Positions 1 to 7,924 of a stretch of 64,000 nucleotides of DNA are shown here, one piece after another (the first letter of the stretch is position 1; every line of letters starts with the position of its first letter). The notes beneath the pieces are model-generated. The model was not told the origin of the DNA, made no database searches, and worked only from the letters and a program-made list of their open reading frames with translations. This DNA is from Roseibium album (GTDB lineage Bacteria; Pseudomonadota; Alphaproteobacteria; Rhizobiales; Stappiaceae): assembly GCA_001404055.1 (NCBI GenBank), contig CXTY01000011.1, forward strand, positions 62,001 through 126,000, written 5' to 3'. Position numbers and translations under genes: made by a program.

Positions 1-1
1 A

Positions 2-1063
2 CTGTATGAAAACGCGGTCGAGAACCTGGGAGTGGCTCAACGGGAAAAATTGAAGCGCGCGGTGTTTGGCGGCAAAACAAGGCAACAATCTGTTCTTGAG
101 GGATTAAGGGCCGTGTCACAAACGAAGTGTGACTATGTCCTGATACACGATGCTGCACGTCCATTCGTGACCCACGACATAATCGACCGGTTGCTTTCTA
201 AACTGGACGCTGGTGTCGATGGTGCACTCGCCGCTGTCAAGGTCGCCGATACGCTCAAGAAGTCCCACGCAAATGGAATGCCGCTTGAGACAGTTGACCG
301 AACCGGGCTTTGGGCCGCGCAAACACCACAAGGTTTTCCACTGAGCCGCATTCTTCAAGCCCACGAAAAAGCGGCACTTTCAGAGAAACATGAATTCACC
401 GACGACACCAGCCTGGCTGAATGGGACGGCATGACCATAGTCCTTAGCGAAGGCGATCCAGCTAATTTCAAGATAACAACGGCAGCAGATCTCAAGCGCG
501 CAGAACGACAGGTTAGACAGAACTTGATGCCCGAAGACTCTACCTCATCACCTCGACTTTCTGAATTGACAGATATTCGGAACGGGATTGGATATGACGT
601 CCATGCGTTTGAAGATGGAAACGCCGTGATATTGGGAGGCATCTCCATCCCCCATACCCAAAAGCTGAAGGGTCACTCCGACGCTGACGTCGTGCTGCAT
701 GCAATTACCGACGCAACATTGGGAGCGACAGGTGATGGCGATATCGGTCACCACTTCCCGCCAAGCGACCCCAAGTGGAAAGGCGCCTCTTCAGATCAGT
801 TCCAACGATATGCGATTCAAAGACTGTCGGAAATTGGCGGACGAATTGCACATATTGATGTCACGATCGTTTGCGAAGCGCCTAAGATCGGACCGCACAG
901 AACTCAAATTCGAGAAGCAATCGCTAGAATTTGCGAACTGCCGGTAGAACGAGTTTCGGTAAAGGCCACGACTTCGGAAAAACTCGGGTTCACCGGTCGA
1001 AAAGAAGGAATAGCTGCATTGGCAAATGTGACGGTTCGCCTTCCCTTCAGCGAAAACGAATGA
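2..1063 (+). CDS. ispDF: Bifunctional IspD/IspF, methylerythritol phosphate pathway (5' truncated by window edge)
   Basis: Two consecutive steps of non-mevalonate isoprenoid synthesis: IspD (MEP cytidylyltransferase) and IspF (MEcPP synthase). The reading frame is open from base 2, so the true start and the IspD nucleotide-binding loop lie upstream of the window. IspD is recognised from GGKTRQQSVLEGL and the HDAARPF block. IspF begins near RNGIGYDVHAF and holds the metal-ligand block GHSDADVVLHAITDA and GDIGHHFPP, then the C-terminal TTSEKLGFTGR motif. IspD-IspF fusion is common in alphaproteobacteria. The stop overlaps an alternative cinA start (ATGA at 1060-1063), suggesting cotranscription. 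Identification is secure; only the N-terminus is unseen. Confidence 0.95.
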   Translation: MYENAVENLGVAQREKLKRAVFGGKTRQQSVLEGLRAVSQTKCDYVLIHDAARPFVTHDIIDRLLSKLDAGVDGALAAVKVADTLKKSHANGMPLETVDRTGLWAAQTPQGFPLSRILQAHEKAALSEKHEFTDDTSLAEWDGMTIVLSEGDPANFKITTAADLKRAERQVRQNLMPEDSTSSPRLSELTDIRNGIGYDVHAFEDGNAVILGGISIPHTQKLKGHSDADVVLHAITDATLGATGDGDIGHHFPPSDPKWKGASSDQFQRYAIQRLSEIGGRIAHIDVTIVCEAPKIGPHRTQIREAIARICELPVERVSVKATTSEKLGFTGRKEGIAALANVTVRLPFSENE

Positions 1064-1071
1064 GATCGATT

Positions 1072-1581
1072 ATGACTGATGCGAGCCCTCAGAGCCTTGA
1101 TGACCTATTGCCTCTCGCGAACCGCGTTCTCGAGACTTTGAAGAACAGGGGAATGATGATGGCAACAGCTGAGTCCTGCACCGGAGGTCTGATTTGTGGT
1201 GTCATGACAGAGATCGCAGGTTCATCCGCTGTCGTTGACCGCGGTTTTGTCACTTATTCCAACGAAGCCAAGACCGAACTCCTAGGGATCCCGACTGAGC
1301 TGATTCAAAGAGTTGGGGCTGTCAGCAAGGATGTCGCAATTGCAATGGCAGAAGGTGCTCTCGGTCGTTCAAATGCAGATATCGCTGTATCGGTCACTGG
1401 AATCGCCGGCCCTGGCGGAGGCACACTCGAAAAACCAGTAGGAACGGTACACGTCGCAGTTGCCCAAGTAAAAAAATCAACCAAACACATTCATTGCAGT
1501 TTTTTACAATTGGACAGAAGATCAATACGGAACAAAACCGTGCAAACCGCCCTCAATTCCATTCTAACTACTATTTCCTAA
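1072..1581 (+). CDS. cinA: CinA C-terminal domain protein (nicotinamide-nucleotide amidohydrolase type)
   Basis: A stand-alone CinA C-terminal domain, the family that deamidates nicotinamide mononucleotide in pyridine-nucleotide salvage (PncC). Family motifs are clear: ATAESCTGGLI near the N-terminus, FVTYSNEAK, and VSVTGIAGPGGGT. About 169 aa is normal for the single-domain form; the N-terminal CinA domain is absent. I chose ATG 1072. An in-frame ATG at 1060 overlaps the ispDF stop as ATGA and is a real alternative, adding four residues. It follows ispDF directly, so cotranscription is likely. Confidence 0.9.
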   Translation: MTDASPQSLDDLLPLANRVLETLKNRGMMMATAESCTGGLICGVMTEIAGSSAVVDRGFVTYSNEAKTELLGIPTELIQRVGAVSKDVAIAMAEGALGRSNADIAVSVTGIAGPGGGTLEKPVGTVHVAVAQVKKSTKHIHCSFLQLDRRSIRNKTVQTALNSILTTIS

Positions 1582-1685
1582 GGTAATCACTCATTAATAG
1601 TACTTTGACTTCATGCTGGTTTACATTTCAAACTCGAATACAATGGCGTCAGATAGATCTGTAGAAAATCAAGACGCCAAAAAAC

Positions 1686-2156
1686 ATGAACAAATATGCG
1701 TTTGCCCTAATCGTCAGCCTTTTTGCGGGAAATACCGCCCTTGCCGACGCATCCCCAAAATCGGGGGACATTTTCCTTATTTCGCGTGACACGCACGGTG
1801 TGTTTGCAGGCAGTCACAAACTGTTCCAGGAAGACTCATACGCGCTTACGCAGGTTACATATTGCAGTAAAAAATATTATGTCAGAAGGCAAACAGTTGC
1901 GTGGACGCAGCTTGAGGCCGAACGCGGTAATGTCGTTCGAATTGAATACAACTTTGGCCGTGGTTGGCGTCCCATATGTGCCAACCCGGAAACGCAGGTT
2001 TCTCTAAAAGATCTCGGTATCAGTGAGAACGCTGAAGAAGTTGTGGCAAGCACTGATGACAACGAACTGACACCTCAAAATTTCTTGTCAGCCATCAGTT
2101 CCGTTTTCACTGGCGTTGAAACCAAAAATTCCGATGATAGCTATCACGCAAAGTAG
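1686..2156 (+). CDS. Small secreted protein of unknown function, paralog 1 of 3
   Basis: 156 aa with a signal peptide: K near the start, hydrophobic core, likely cleavage after AGNTALA near residue 20. The mature part opens with GDIFLISRDTHGVFAGSH, followed by VTYCSKKYYV, TVAWTQLEAE and GWRPICANP. The same blocks recur in the next two genes, so this is a tandem paralog family. Two conserved cysteines (in the YC and PIC blocks) could form a disulfide in the periplasm. I recognise no enzyme or named domain. The tail after about residue 120 is polar and poorly conserved. It lies about 100 bases past cinA with its own upstream gap. Confidence 0.8.
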   Translation: MNKYAFALIVSLFAGNTALADASPKSGDIFLISRDTHGVFAGSHKLFQEDSYALTQVTYCSKKYYVRRQTVAWTQLEAERGNVVRIEYNFGRGWRPICANPETQVSLKDLGISENAEEVVASTDDNELTPQNFLSAISSVFTGVETKNSDDSYHAK

Positions 2157-2371
2157 ATAGTTGCAGGTCACATTTGCTTCCGCATCTGAATTCCAGAAAT
2201 AGTCCCACTATTCATGTAACCCGTTTAAAAGACGTTGCTTGGCTTACTCAAAGCTTCAATTTTTAATAAAACACTGCCGAGAATAAATACTCTATCTACA
2301 ACCAGCTCCCATATGGTCGCGCTCAGAACGATCAATTTCACTAAGTGATTTCGCCGCAAGGGGTATGGGAA

Positions 2372-2848
2372 ATGTTGATCCAAAGTGCATTCACTGCAGC
2401 CGGTATTTGCCTTTTTGCAGGCGCTCATGCATTTGCAGCGGGCGACATTCCAGCAACTGGCGACACTTACATCATCTCACGAGACGACGGTCGAACATTT
2501 CGCGGTTCTCACCGGATCTATACTCGCGCATCAGATGGCCTGGTTGAGGTGCAATATTGTGGCCGGTCCTACTGGGTCCGTTACGCGACGGTTGCCTGGA
2601 CCCAGCTCGAGGTAGAACAGCAATACGTTGTTCGGGTTGAATACAACAGAGGTAAAGGTTGGCGCCCAATCTGCAACAACCCGGACAAACAAGTAACGTT
2701 GCACGGACTTGGCGTTTCAGAAGATGCCAGAGTGGTAATGCAGAACGATGGCGTTGCTACCGATAAGATCAATCGTTTTGCAGCAATCAGTGAATCTTTC
2801 AGCCCAAGTGCCGGTGAAGACACAACAAAATCGTTTCATGGCAATTAG
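2372..2848 (+). CDS. Small secreted protein of unknown function, paralog 2 of 3
   Basis: 158 aa. ATG 2372 places a signal peptide (LFAGAHAFA, cleavage near residue 22) at the N-terminus and is preceded by a purine-rich GGGTATGGGAA stretch; an upstream in-frame GTG at 2345 would put a polar tail before the signal and is less likely. It shares with paralog 1 the blocks TYIISRDDGRTFRGSH, VQYCGRSYWVR, ATVAWTQLEVE, GKGWRPICNNP and QVTLHGLGVSEDA. It is clearly closer to paralog 1 than to paralog 3. Function unknown; predicted periplasmic. About 200 AT-rich bases separate it from the previous gene. Confidence 0.8.
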   Translation: MLIQSAFTAAGICLFAGAHAFAAGDIPATGDTYIISRDDGRTFRGSHRIYTRASDGLVEVQYCGRSYWVRYATVAWTQLEVEQQYVVRVEYNRGKGWRPICNNPDKQVTLHGLGVSEDARVVMQNDGVATDKINRFAAISESFSPSAGEDTTKSFHGN

Positions 2849-2938
2849 AATAGATAACCTGGCAAAAAGGTAAGGCTCAGGTAATCAGATTGATTTAATC
2901 TAGGGGCGAAGTAAGTAAAACCGACAAGGTTAGCGAAC

Positions 2939-3373
2939 ATGAAACGCTTAAGGGCGTTCTTTTCTGCATTTTCACTTTGCAGTCTTTGTCTGACTGGGAC
3001 AGCACTCAGCCAGAGTGATTTCTATATCCGTTCGCATTTCTCAAACGGCAAATTTGTCGGTTCGCATGAAATACTGACCGAACCCAAAAAAGGATATTTC
3101 GAAGCGCGTTATTGTGAACGTACCTTCTGGGTTTCCTCCGGCACTGTCGTTTGGACCGAAGAACAAAATGCTGCCGGCATGTTTCTTGTTTTACAGGAAA
3201 ACCTAGGTTCAAGTACGAGCGTTGTTTGTTCAGACAACCATGAATTCGCAACACTTGATGATCTGGGCCTCAAGGAAAGGAAGGTCCGGCAAATGCGTAA
3301 CGTCAGAGCGTATTCCGGCGTGGGTTCCGGCCGCCTCCAGACCATTCGGGAAGCATTCAAAGACTTCAAGTAA
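2939..3373 (+). CDS. Small secreted protein of unknown function, diverged paralog 3 of 3
   Basis: 144 aa with signal peptide MKRLRAFFSAFSLCSLC, likely cleaved near TALS/QS. The family skeleton is retained but diverged: DFYIRSHFSNGKFVGSH, ARYCERTFWVSSGTVVWTEE, a cysteine in the VVCSDN position, and DDLGLKERK. Most of the GWRPIC block of paralogs 1 and 2 is lost, apart from its cysteine. The C-terminal tail (IREAFKDF) parallels the AISxxF tail of the other two. Function unknown. It converges on the ratA-like gene, ending 21 bases before that gene's stop. Confidence 0.75.
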   Translation: MKRLRAFFSAFSLCSLCLTGTALSQSDFYIRSHFSNGKFVGSHEILTEPKKGYFEARYCERTFWVSSGTVVWTEEQNAAGMFLVLQENLGSSTSVVCSDNHEFATLDDLGLKERKVRQMRNVRAYSGVGSGRLQTIREAFKDFK

Positions 3374-3394
3374 CCGGAAAAGAAGCCCCGAATT

Positions 3395-3847
3395 TCAGAT
3401 GCCGTAAACCTGATCGGCACGTGCTTCGAAGGCACTCGAAAATTTTCGAAAAGCCTTTTCAAACATTGTCCCCATCAGAGAACCGAGCGTGCGGCTACGA
3501 AATTCATAGGTGATGTCGAAACCGACCGAACAACGCCCCTCGCCCGCATCTTCAAACGTCCACTTGTTTTCAAGGTGTTTGAACGGTCCATCCAGATATT
3601 CGACGAGAATCGTATTTTCCTCAGGCACCAGTTCGACTCGGCTCGTGAAGGTTTCCTTGAACAACTTGTAGGCCACCGTCATATCGGCAACGAGTACCGT
3701 ACGCCCGTCACTCAGAACCTTGCGGCCACGGACATGCAGATCCTGACACAGTGGAACGAACTTCGGATATTGCTCCACATCCGCGACAAGCCTGAACATG
3801 TCGTCGGCTTTGTGGTTGACCTCATGGGTGGATGAAAAACTGGGCAT
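3395..3847 (-). CDS. RatA/Coq10-like START-domain protein (ubiquinone-binding family)
   Basis: 150-aa SRPBCC/START-fold protein of the Coq10/RatA family, members of which bind hydrophobic quinone ligands and support respiratory ubiquinone function; the E. coli member was also described as a toxin, RatA. Family signatures: VADVEQYPKFVPLC near residue 22, LDGPFKHLENKWTFED, and FEKAFRKFSSAFEARA at the C-terminus. Length is typical. It lies 32 bases downstream of lipA on the same strand. Whether it acts as a Coq10-type chaperone or otherwise cannot be read from sequence. Confidence 0.88.
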   Translation of the reverse strand: MPSFSSTHEVNHKADDMFRLVADVEQYPKFVPLCQDLHVRGRKVLSDGRTVLVADMTVAYKLFKETFTSRVELVPEENTILVEYLDGPFKHLENKWTFEDAGEGRCSVGFDITYEFRSRTLGSLMGTMFEKAFRKFSSAFEARADQVYGI

Positions 3848-3879
3848 ACAGTTTTACGTATCCTGTTCCGACATAGTTA

Positions 3880-4854
3880 CTAACGACCGAGCTTGGACTT
3901 TCGTGCACTGCGCAGGTCCGCAAAGTCTTCTCCGGCGTGGTGCGAAGACCGGGTTAGCGGGCTGGCTGAAACCTTCAAAAACCCTTTTGCATACGCGATC
4001 CGCTCGTAACCCTTGAATTCCTCCGGCGTAATGAAAGACATAACCGGATGATGTTTCTTTGAGGGCTGCAGATACTGACCGATGGTCAGAAAGTCGACGT
4101 CTGCAACACGCAAATCATCCATGAGTTGCAGCACTTCGTTCCGAATTTCGCCGAGACCGACCATGATACCCGATTTCGTGAACATTTCCGGGTCCAGTTC
4201 CTTTGCCTGTTGAAGGAGCCGAATGGAATGGAAGTAACGCGCGCCCGGACGCACTTTCAGATACTTGGAAGGCACTGTTTCAAGATTGTGGTTGAAGACA
4301 TCCGGTCTTGCTTCGATGACAATCTCCAGCGCTCCGTCTTTCCGCAAGAAATCTGGCGTCAACACTTCAACTGTAGTCGTGGGTGATGTCACACGGATAG
4401 CGTTGATGACATTCGCAAAATGCCTGGCGCCACCGTCATCAAGGTCGTCCCTATCTACTGATGTGATCACCACATGTTGCAGCCCCATCGTTGCAACAGC
4501 ATCTGCGACGCCTTGAGGCTCGTTCATGTCAATCGGTCCTGGCATTCCGGTTCTGACGTTGCAGAAAGCACAGGCGCGGGTGCAGGTATCACCCAGGATC
4601 ATGAAACTGGCGTGTTTCTTGGACCAGCATTCGCCGATGTTCGGACAGCCGGCCTCTTCACACACAGTTACCAGATTGTTCTTTTTTACTACCTCCTGCG
4701 TCTCGCGATAGACGGGAGACGTGGGTGCCTTCACGCGAATCCATTTCGGCTTGCGCTGAACCGGATTATCGGGGCGATGCTCCTTCTCTGGATGGCGCGG
4801 ACGCGCATCAGATTGAACCTGCGGACGATTGAGCGTGTCGACGATAGTAACCAT
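3880..4854 (-). CDS. lipA: Lipoyl synthase
   Basis: Radical-SAM enzyme inserting two sulfurs into octanoyl-protein to make the lipoyl cofactor, the cofactor of the pyruvate dehydrogenase complex encoded about 3 kb away. 324 aa. The radical-SAM cluster is C91/C95/C98 (CTRACAFC). The auxiliary cluster is C65/C70/C76 ([12 protein letters not shown]). The C-terminal serine-rich ligand region [10 protein letters not shown] is present. The start ATG at 4854 gives the usual basic N-terminal extension. Upstream on the same strand is a thioesterase gene (56-base gap), downstream the RatA/Coq10-like gene. Confidence 0.97.
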   Translation of the reverse strand: MVTIVDTLNRPQVQSDARPRHPEKEHRPDNPVQRKPKWIRVKAPTSPVYRETQEVVKKNNLVTVCEEAGCPNIGECWSKKHASFMILGDTCTRACAFCNVRTGMPGPIDMNEPQGVADAVATMGLQHVVITSVDRDDLDDGGARHFANVINAIRVTSPTTTVEVLTPDFLRKDGALEIVIEARPDVFNHNLETVPSKYLKVRPGARYFHSIRLLQQAKELDPEMFTKSGIMVGLGEIRNEVLQLMDDLRVADVDFLTIGQYLQPSKKHHPVMSFITPEEFKGYERIAYAKGFLKVSASPLTRSSHHAGEDFADLRSARKSKLGR

Positions 4855-4910
4855 GGATCCTAAGTGTCTTTATTCTAATCGAAGGTCAAGCCACAAAACA
4901 GTTAAGTCAG

Positions 4911-5345
4911 CTATGTGCTTAATGCAGGTCTTATTAGCTGCTCAAGTCGTTTTCGCGCTTTATCCGACAATGGATGCGATTTGCGGGACTTTTCGTTCAT
5001 CTGAACGATGACCGTGACGGCTTGCGCCACCGGATTTCCAGCCTGAAAAACCATCTGGAACAACTTGAACGAACTTCGTCCAACAGATTTGACCGAAGTC
5101 CCAATCTCTACGCTCCCAGGCCAATTGATTTCCGAAAGGAAATCAAGTTCCAGCCGTGCAATCACGAAGGCCGCGCCTTCGTCAGCAAGCCCATCTCCGA
5201 CGAGGAGTTCAACGCGTCCCGTTTCCAGAAAGGTTGCGAATACGGCATTGTTTACGTGGCCTTGTCGGTCCGTGTCGGCATATCGGAGTTTGTCGGATGC
5301 CTGCAGCGGAAACTGCTCCATGCTGCCAGGAGGATTGTCTGTCAT
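4911..5345 (-). CDS. Hot-dog fold acyl-CoA thioesterase family protein (4HBT type)
   Basis: 144 aa. The motif RYADTDRQGHVNNAVF with its Asp and GHVNN is the active-site signature of the 4-hydroxybenzoyl-CoA thioesterase/YbgC-like hot-dog family, which hydrolyses acyl-CoA thioesters. A second block, ARLELDFLSEINWPG, matches the central beta-strands. The start ATG overlaps the stop of the upstream gene as ATGA (5342-5345), implying translational coupling. Substrate unknown; the location before lipA does not by itself prove a role in lipoate metabolism. Confidence 0.85.
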   Translation of the reverse strand: MTDNPPGSMEQFPLQASDKLRYADTDRQGHVNNAVFATFLETGRVELLVGDGLADEGAAFVIARLELDFLSEINWPGSVEIGTSVKSVGRSSFKLFQMVFQAGNPVAQAVTVIVQMNEKSRKSHPLSDKARKRLEQLIRPALST

Positions 5346-5707
5346 GTCGTTTTGTCTGGTTCCGTCTCAGCAACATAAATCGACGCGGCAACACTGCCGC
5401 CCGGAGTTTCAACCATGATGGTCGTGCGGCGATATTCTATACCTTCAAAGTCATCTAGGCGTTGCCAATGATTTTTCAATTCCACCGATGTAATCAGGTG
5501 AACAGTTACTTCGTCTCCATCAGGATCCGGGAAAAATCCGGGAAAACCGAGTGCTGTCCCCCAGCCAATCTCCATCAGGCGACCGCGAACAACTCCTGTC
5601 GACCATGCTCCTTGAATCTCAGCAACCTGAACATGATTGGGTCGGCCTGGCGAAAGCGTTCCGTAAGTTGCCAGCCTGACAAAGGGATTGTTTGCAGATT
5701 GAGACAT
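5342..5707 (-). CDS. Gamma-glutamylcyclotransferase-like (AIG2/GGCT fold) protein
   Basis: About 121 aa. The N-terminal ATYGTLSPGRPNH is the YGTL substrate-loop signature of the GGCT/AIG2-like fold, and LDDFEGIEYRR carries the usual acidic residue and D.FEG.EY.R motif. Such enzymes cyclise gamma-glutamyl amines to 5-oxoproline or act on related amide substrates. ATG 5707 is preferred over an in-frame GTG at 5716. It is coupled to the downstream thioesterase by a four-base stop/start overlap. Confidence 0.8.
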   Translation of the reverse strand: MSQSANNPFVRLATYGTLSPGRPNHVQVAEIQGAWSTGVVRGRLMEIGWGTALGFPGFFPDPDGDEVTVHLITSVELKNHWQRLDDFEGIEYRRTTIMVETPGGSVAASIYVAETEPDKTT

Positions 5708-5723
5708 GGGTGCCACTAAGCTT

Positions 5724-5963
5724 CTATTTGAAAACCTTGCGCCAGACCCAGAGAAATAGGATGGCGCCTACCACGGATATGACAAGACGATCCAATATCC
5801 CGCCCGTCACATTCAGATTAAGCAGAGAAGCAAGTTCGCCACCGACCAGTGCCCCTACAAGGCCGACCACGAGACTTCCAAGGAAACCTCCGCGGCTGTT
5901 CAGGACCCGGTGAGCAACGGCCCCGGCAATCAGACCGATGATGACCGTGATGATTAATCCCAT
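5724..5963 (-). CDS. GlsB/YeaQ/YmgE-family small membrane protein
   Basis: 79-aa, almost wholly hydrophobic protein with three predicted helices. It has the family's glycine-zipper pattern (GLIAGAVAHRVL, GGFLGSLVVGLVGALVGG), an internal LLNLNVTGG and a C-terminal helix ending in WRKVFK. The family, formerly called transglycosylase-associated, is linked to stress and envelope functions but has no defined biochemistry. A second member lies just upstream on the same strand beyond a strong hairpin. Confidence 0.85.
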   Translation of the reverse strand: MGLIITVIIGLIAGAVAHRVLNSRGGFLGSLVVGLVGALVGGELASLLNLNVTGGILDRLVISVVGAILFLWVWRKVFK

Positions 5964-6010
5964 TTTCCAATCTCTCTGTTCGCTGATGATCAGCTGGACG
6001 TGGACCCTGA

Positions 6011-6052
6011 CAAAAGAATTGCGCTCGAAAAAAGTGGCCTGAGCGCAATTCT
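6011..6052 (-). terminator. Rho-independent terminator between two GlsB-family genes
   Basis: Perfect 12-bp inverted repeat AGAATTGCGCTC/GAGCGCAATTCT with a 14-base loop. Read on the minus strand it is followed by TTTT, as expected for termination downstream of the 6073-6321 gene. Confidence 0.7.
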
Positions 6053-6072
6053 GTTTCCTGAATTATGTGGTA

Positions 6073-6321
6073 CTAAGCAAGCAATCTTGCAATCAATACA
6101 ACAACGACTGCCCCAATCGCGGCAACGACAATTTCATTCACATAGGCATTGCCAAGGTTGAGATTGATCCCGGCGACCTTGAAAATAAAACCGCCGACGA
6201 ACGCGCCGATCAGACCGGTAATCAGATAACGAACGAGACCACCGCCACCGACGACAACACTTGCCAGCCACCCGGCCAAGATGCCGATCGCGACCCATAT
6301 CAAAATAGCTTTTACATCCAT
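6073..6321 (-). CDS. GlsB/YeaQ/YmgE-family small membrane protein (second copy)
   Basis: About 82 aa. ATG 6321 is chosen because AGGGGAG lies eight bases upstream; the in-frame ATG further out would add a polar tail to a membrane protein. Three hydrophobic helices with glycine-rich faces (GILAGWLASVVVGGGG, ITGLIGAFVGGFIF) and the central AGINLNLGN block equivalent to LLNLNVTGG in its neighbour. Paralogous to the gene at 5724-5963 but well diverged. Function undefined beyond family membership. Confidence 0.85.
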   Translation of the reverse strand: MDVKAILIWVAIGILAGWLASVVVGGGGLVRYLITGLIGAFVGGFIFKVAGINLNLGNAYVNEIVVAAIGAVVVVLIARLLA

Positions 6322-6342
6322 TACAACTGGCTCCCCTTTGCC

Positions 6343-6382
6343 AAAAAAACTGGGCGGCATCACGTTATCGCAATTGCCGCCC
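6343..6382 (-). terminator. Rho-independent terminator after lpd
   Basis: GGGCGGCA/TGCCGCCC 8-bp stem followed on the minus strand by AG and seven T residues (complement of 6343-6349). It sits 28 bases past the lpd stop and probably ends the pdhA-pdhB-pdhC-lpd transcript. Confidence 0.8.
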
Positions 6383-6409
6383 GGGTCCAGTCATTCCTGA
6401 CAATATTGC

Positions 6410-7852
6410 CTACATGTTCAATGCACGGCCATAAGCGTCCAGAACAGATTCTTTCATCATTTCCGAAAGTGTCGGATGTGGGAAGACCGTGTGCATCAGG
6501 TCTTCTTCAGTGGTCTCCAGATTCATGGCAACCACATATCCCTGAATAAGTTCAGTGACTTCTGCCCCGACCATATGCGCTCCCAGAAGCTGACCGGTCT
6601 TGGCATCGAATATTGTCTTGACCATGCCATCAGGTTCACCAAGCGCAATCGCCTTGCCGTTACCTATGAACGGGAAGCGGCCGACCTTGACGTCGTAGCC
6701 AGCTTCCTTTGCCTTGGGTTCGGTCAAGCCAACGGACGCGACCTGCGGATTACAGTATGTGCACCCAGGTATCATGGATTTGTCCATCGGATGGACATCC
6801 TTACCCGCAATCTTTTCAACGCAGATGACACCTTCATGCTCAGCCTTGTGCGCCAGCATTGGAGGACCGGCGACATCGCCGATCGCATAAACGCCAGGAA
6901 CGTTCGTGCGACCGTATCCATCAATGACGACGCAACCCCTGTCGGTTTTTACGCCGAGTGATTCCAAACCAAGGTTTTCAATGTTACCGACCACACCAAC
7001 TGCAGAGATCAATTTTTCGGCGGTCAGATCCTGCTTTTTGCCGTCTTTGGTCTCAACGGTTGCAGTGACGCCGCCTGGACCTTTTTTGACGGCTGATACC
7101 TTTGCATCAAGCAGGAACTTGAAACCCTGCTTTTCCATGGATTTCTTGGCCATAGCGGAAATTTCAGGATCCTCGACCGGCATGATGTTCGGCATCATTT
7201 CAATGACGGTAACATCAGCACCCATGGTCCTGTAGAATGACGCGAATTCGATACCGATCGCGCCAGACCCCATGACGATCAGGGATTTTGGCATGGTTGG
7301 TGGAACCATGGCCTCGAAGTATGTCCAGATGTCCTTGCCATCCGGCTCGATGCCAGGGATGACGCGCGGACGCGCACCGGTGGCCACGATAACATGCTTT
7401 GCCTTGTAGACGCCTTCACCCTTTGTGCCCTTGGGCAACGGATGCTGAGGTTCCATGGCCTTCTTGGAAGTTTTGGAGACCGTGACTTCACCGACCTTTG
7501 AAACCTTGCCTTCACCCCAAAGAATGTCGACCTTGTTTTTCTTCATCAGGAAGCTGATGCCGCCATTCAGCTGGCCCGAAACGCCTCTGGAACGTTTCAC
7601 GACAGCGGCCGGATCAAACGAGATGTTGTCTGCAGAAAGACCATAATCCTTGGCATGCTGCATAAAATGGTAGATCTCTGCGGACCGCAGCAAGGCCTTG
7701 GTCGGAATACAGCCCCAGTTGAGGCAGATGCCGCCCATGTGTTCGCGTTCGACAATTGCGGTCTTGAGACCCAGCTGCGCTGAACGGATTGCGGTTACAT
7801 AACCACCTGGCCCGGAGCCAATGATGATTACGTCGTAGTTGGTATCAGCCAT
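6410..7852 (-). CDS. lpdA: Dihydrolipoamide dehydrogenase (E3)
   Basis: FAD flavoprotein that reoxidises dihydrolipoyl groups of the pyruvate dehydrogenase complex and passes electrons to NAD. 480 aa from ATG 7852 (MADTNYDVIIIGSG); an upstream in-frame start at 7879 is less likely. The Rossmann GSGPGGY motif lies at 12-18. The redox-active disulfide is C43/C48 (GGICLNWGCIPTK). A second dinucleotide motif GSGAIG follows mid-protein. The C-terminal HTVFPHPTLSE carries the active-site His-Glu pair. It is last gene of the pdh operon, but a hairpin with U-tract separates it from pdhC. Confidence 0.97.
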   Translation of the reverse strand: MADTNYDVIIIGSGPGGYVTAIRSAQLGLKTAIVEREHMGGICLNWGCIPTKALLRSAEIYHFMQHAKDYGLSADNISFDPAAVVKRSRGVSGQLNGGISFLMKKNKVDILWGEGKVSKVGEVTVSKTSKKAMEPQHPLPKGTKGEGVYKAKHVIVATGARPRVIPGIEPDGKDIWTYFEAMVPPTMPKSLIVMGSGAIGIEFASFYRTMGADVTVIEMMPNIMPVEDPEISAMAKKSMEKQGFKFLLDAKVSAVKKGPGGVTATVETKDGKKQDLTAEKLISAVGVVGNIENLGLESLGVKTDRGCVVIDGYGRTNVPGVYAIGDVAGPPMLAHKAEHEGVICVEKIAGKDVHPMDKSMIPGCTYCNPQVASVGLTEPKAKEAGYDVKVGRFPFIGNGKAIALGEPDGMVKTIFDAKTGQLLGAHMVGAEVTELIQGYVVAMNLETTEEDLMHTVFPHPTLSEMMKESVLDAYGRALNM

Positions 7853-7884
7853 GGTGTTTTCCCCGGCGAAAGAAGTCATCGTTC

Positions 7885-7912
7885 AAAAACGGCGCGGCGT
7901 TGCCGCCGCGCC
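7885..7912 (-). terminator. Hairpin with U-tract between pdhC and lpd (partial terminator or attenuator)
   Basis: Nine-bp GC-only stem GGCGCGGCG/CGCCGCGCC with a four-base loop, followed on the minus strand by GTTTTT. It lies in the 72-base pdhC-lpd gap. Inside an operon it could lower lpd output relative to pdhABC or act as a processing site. Confidence 0.65.
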
Positions 7913-7924
7913 TGAGAGCAGGCC

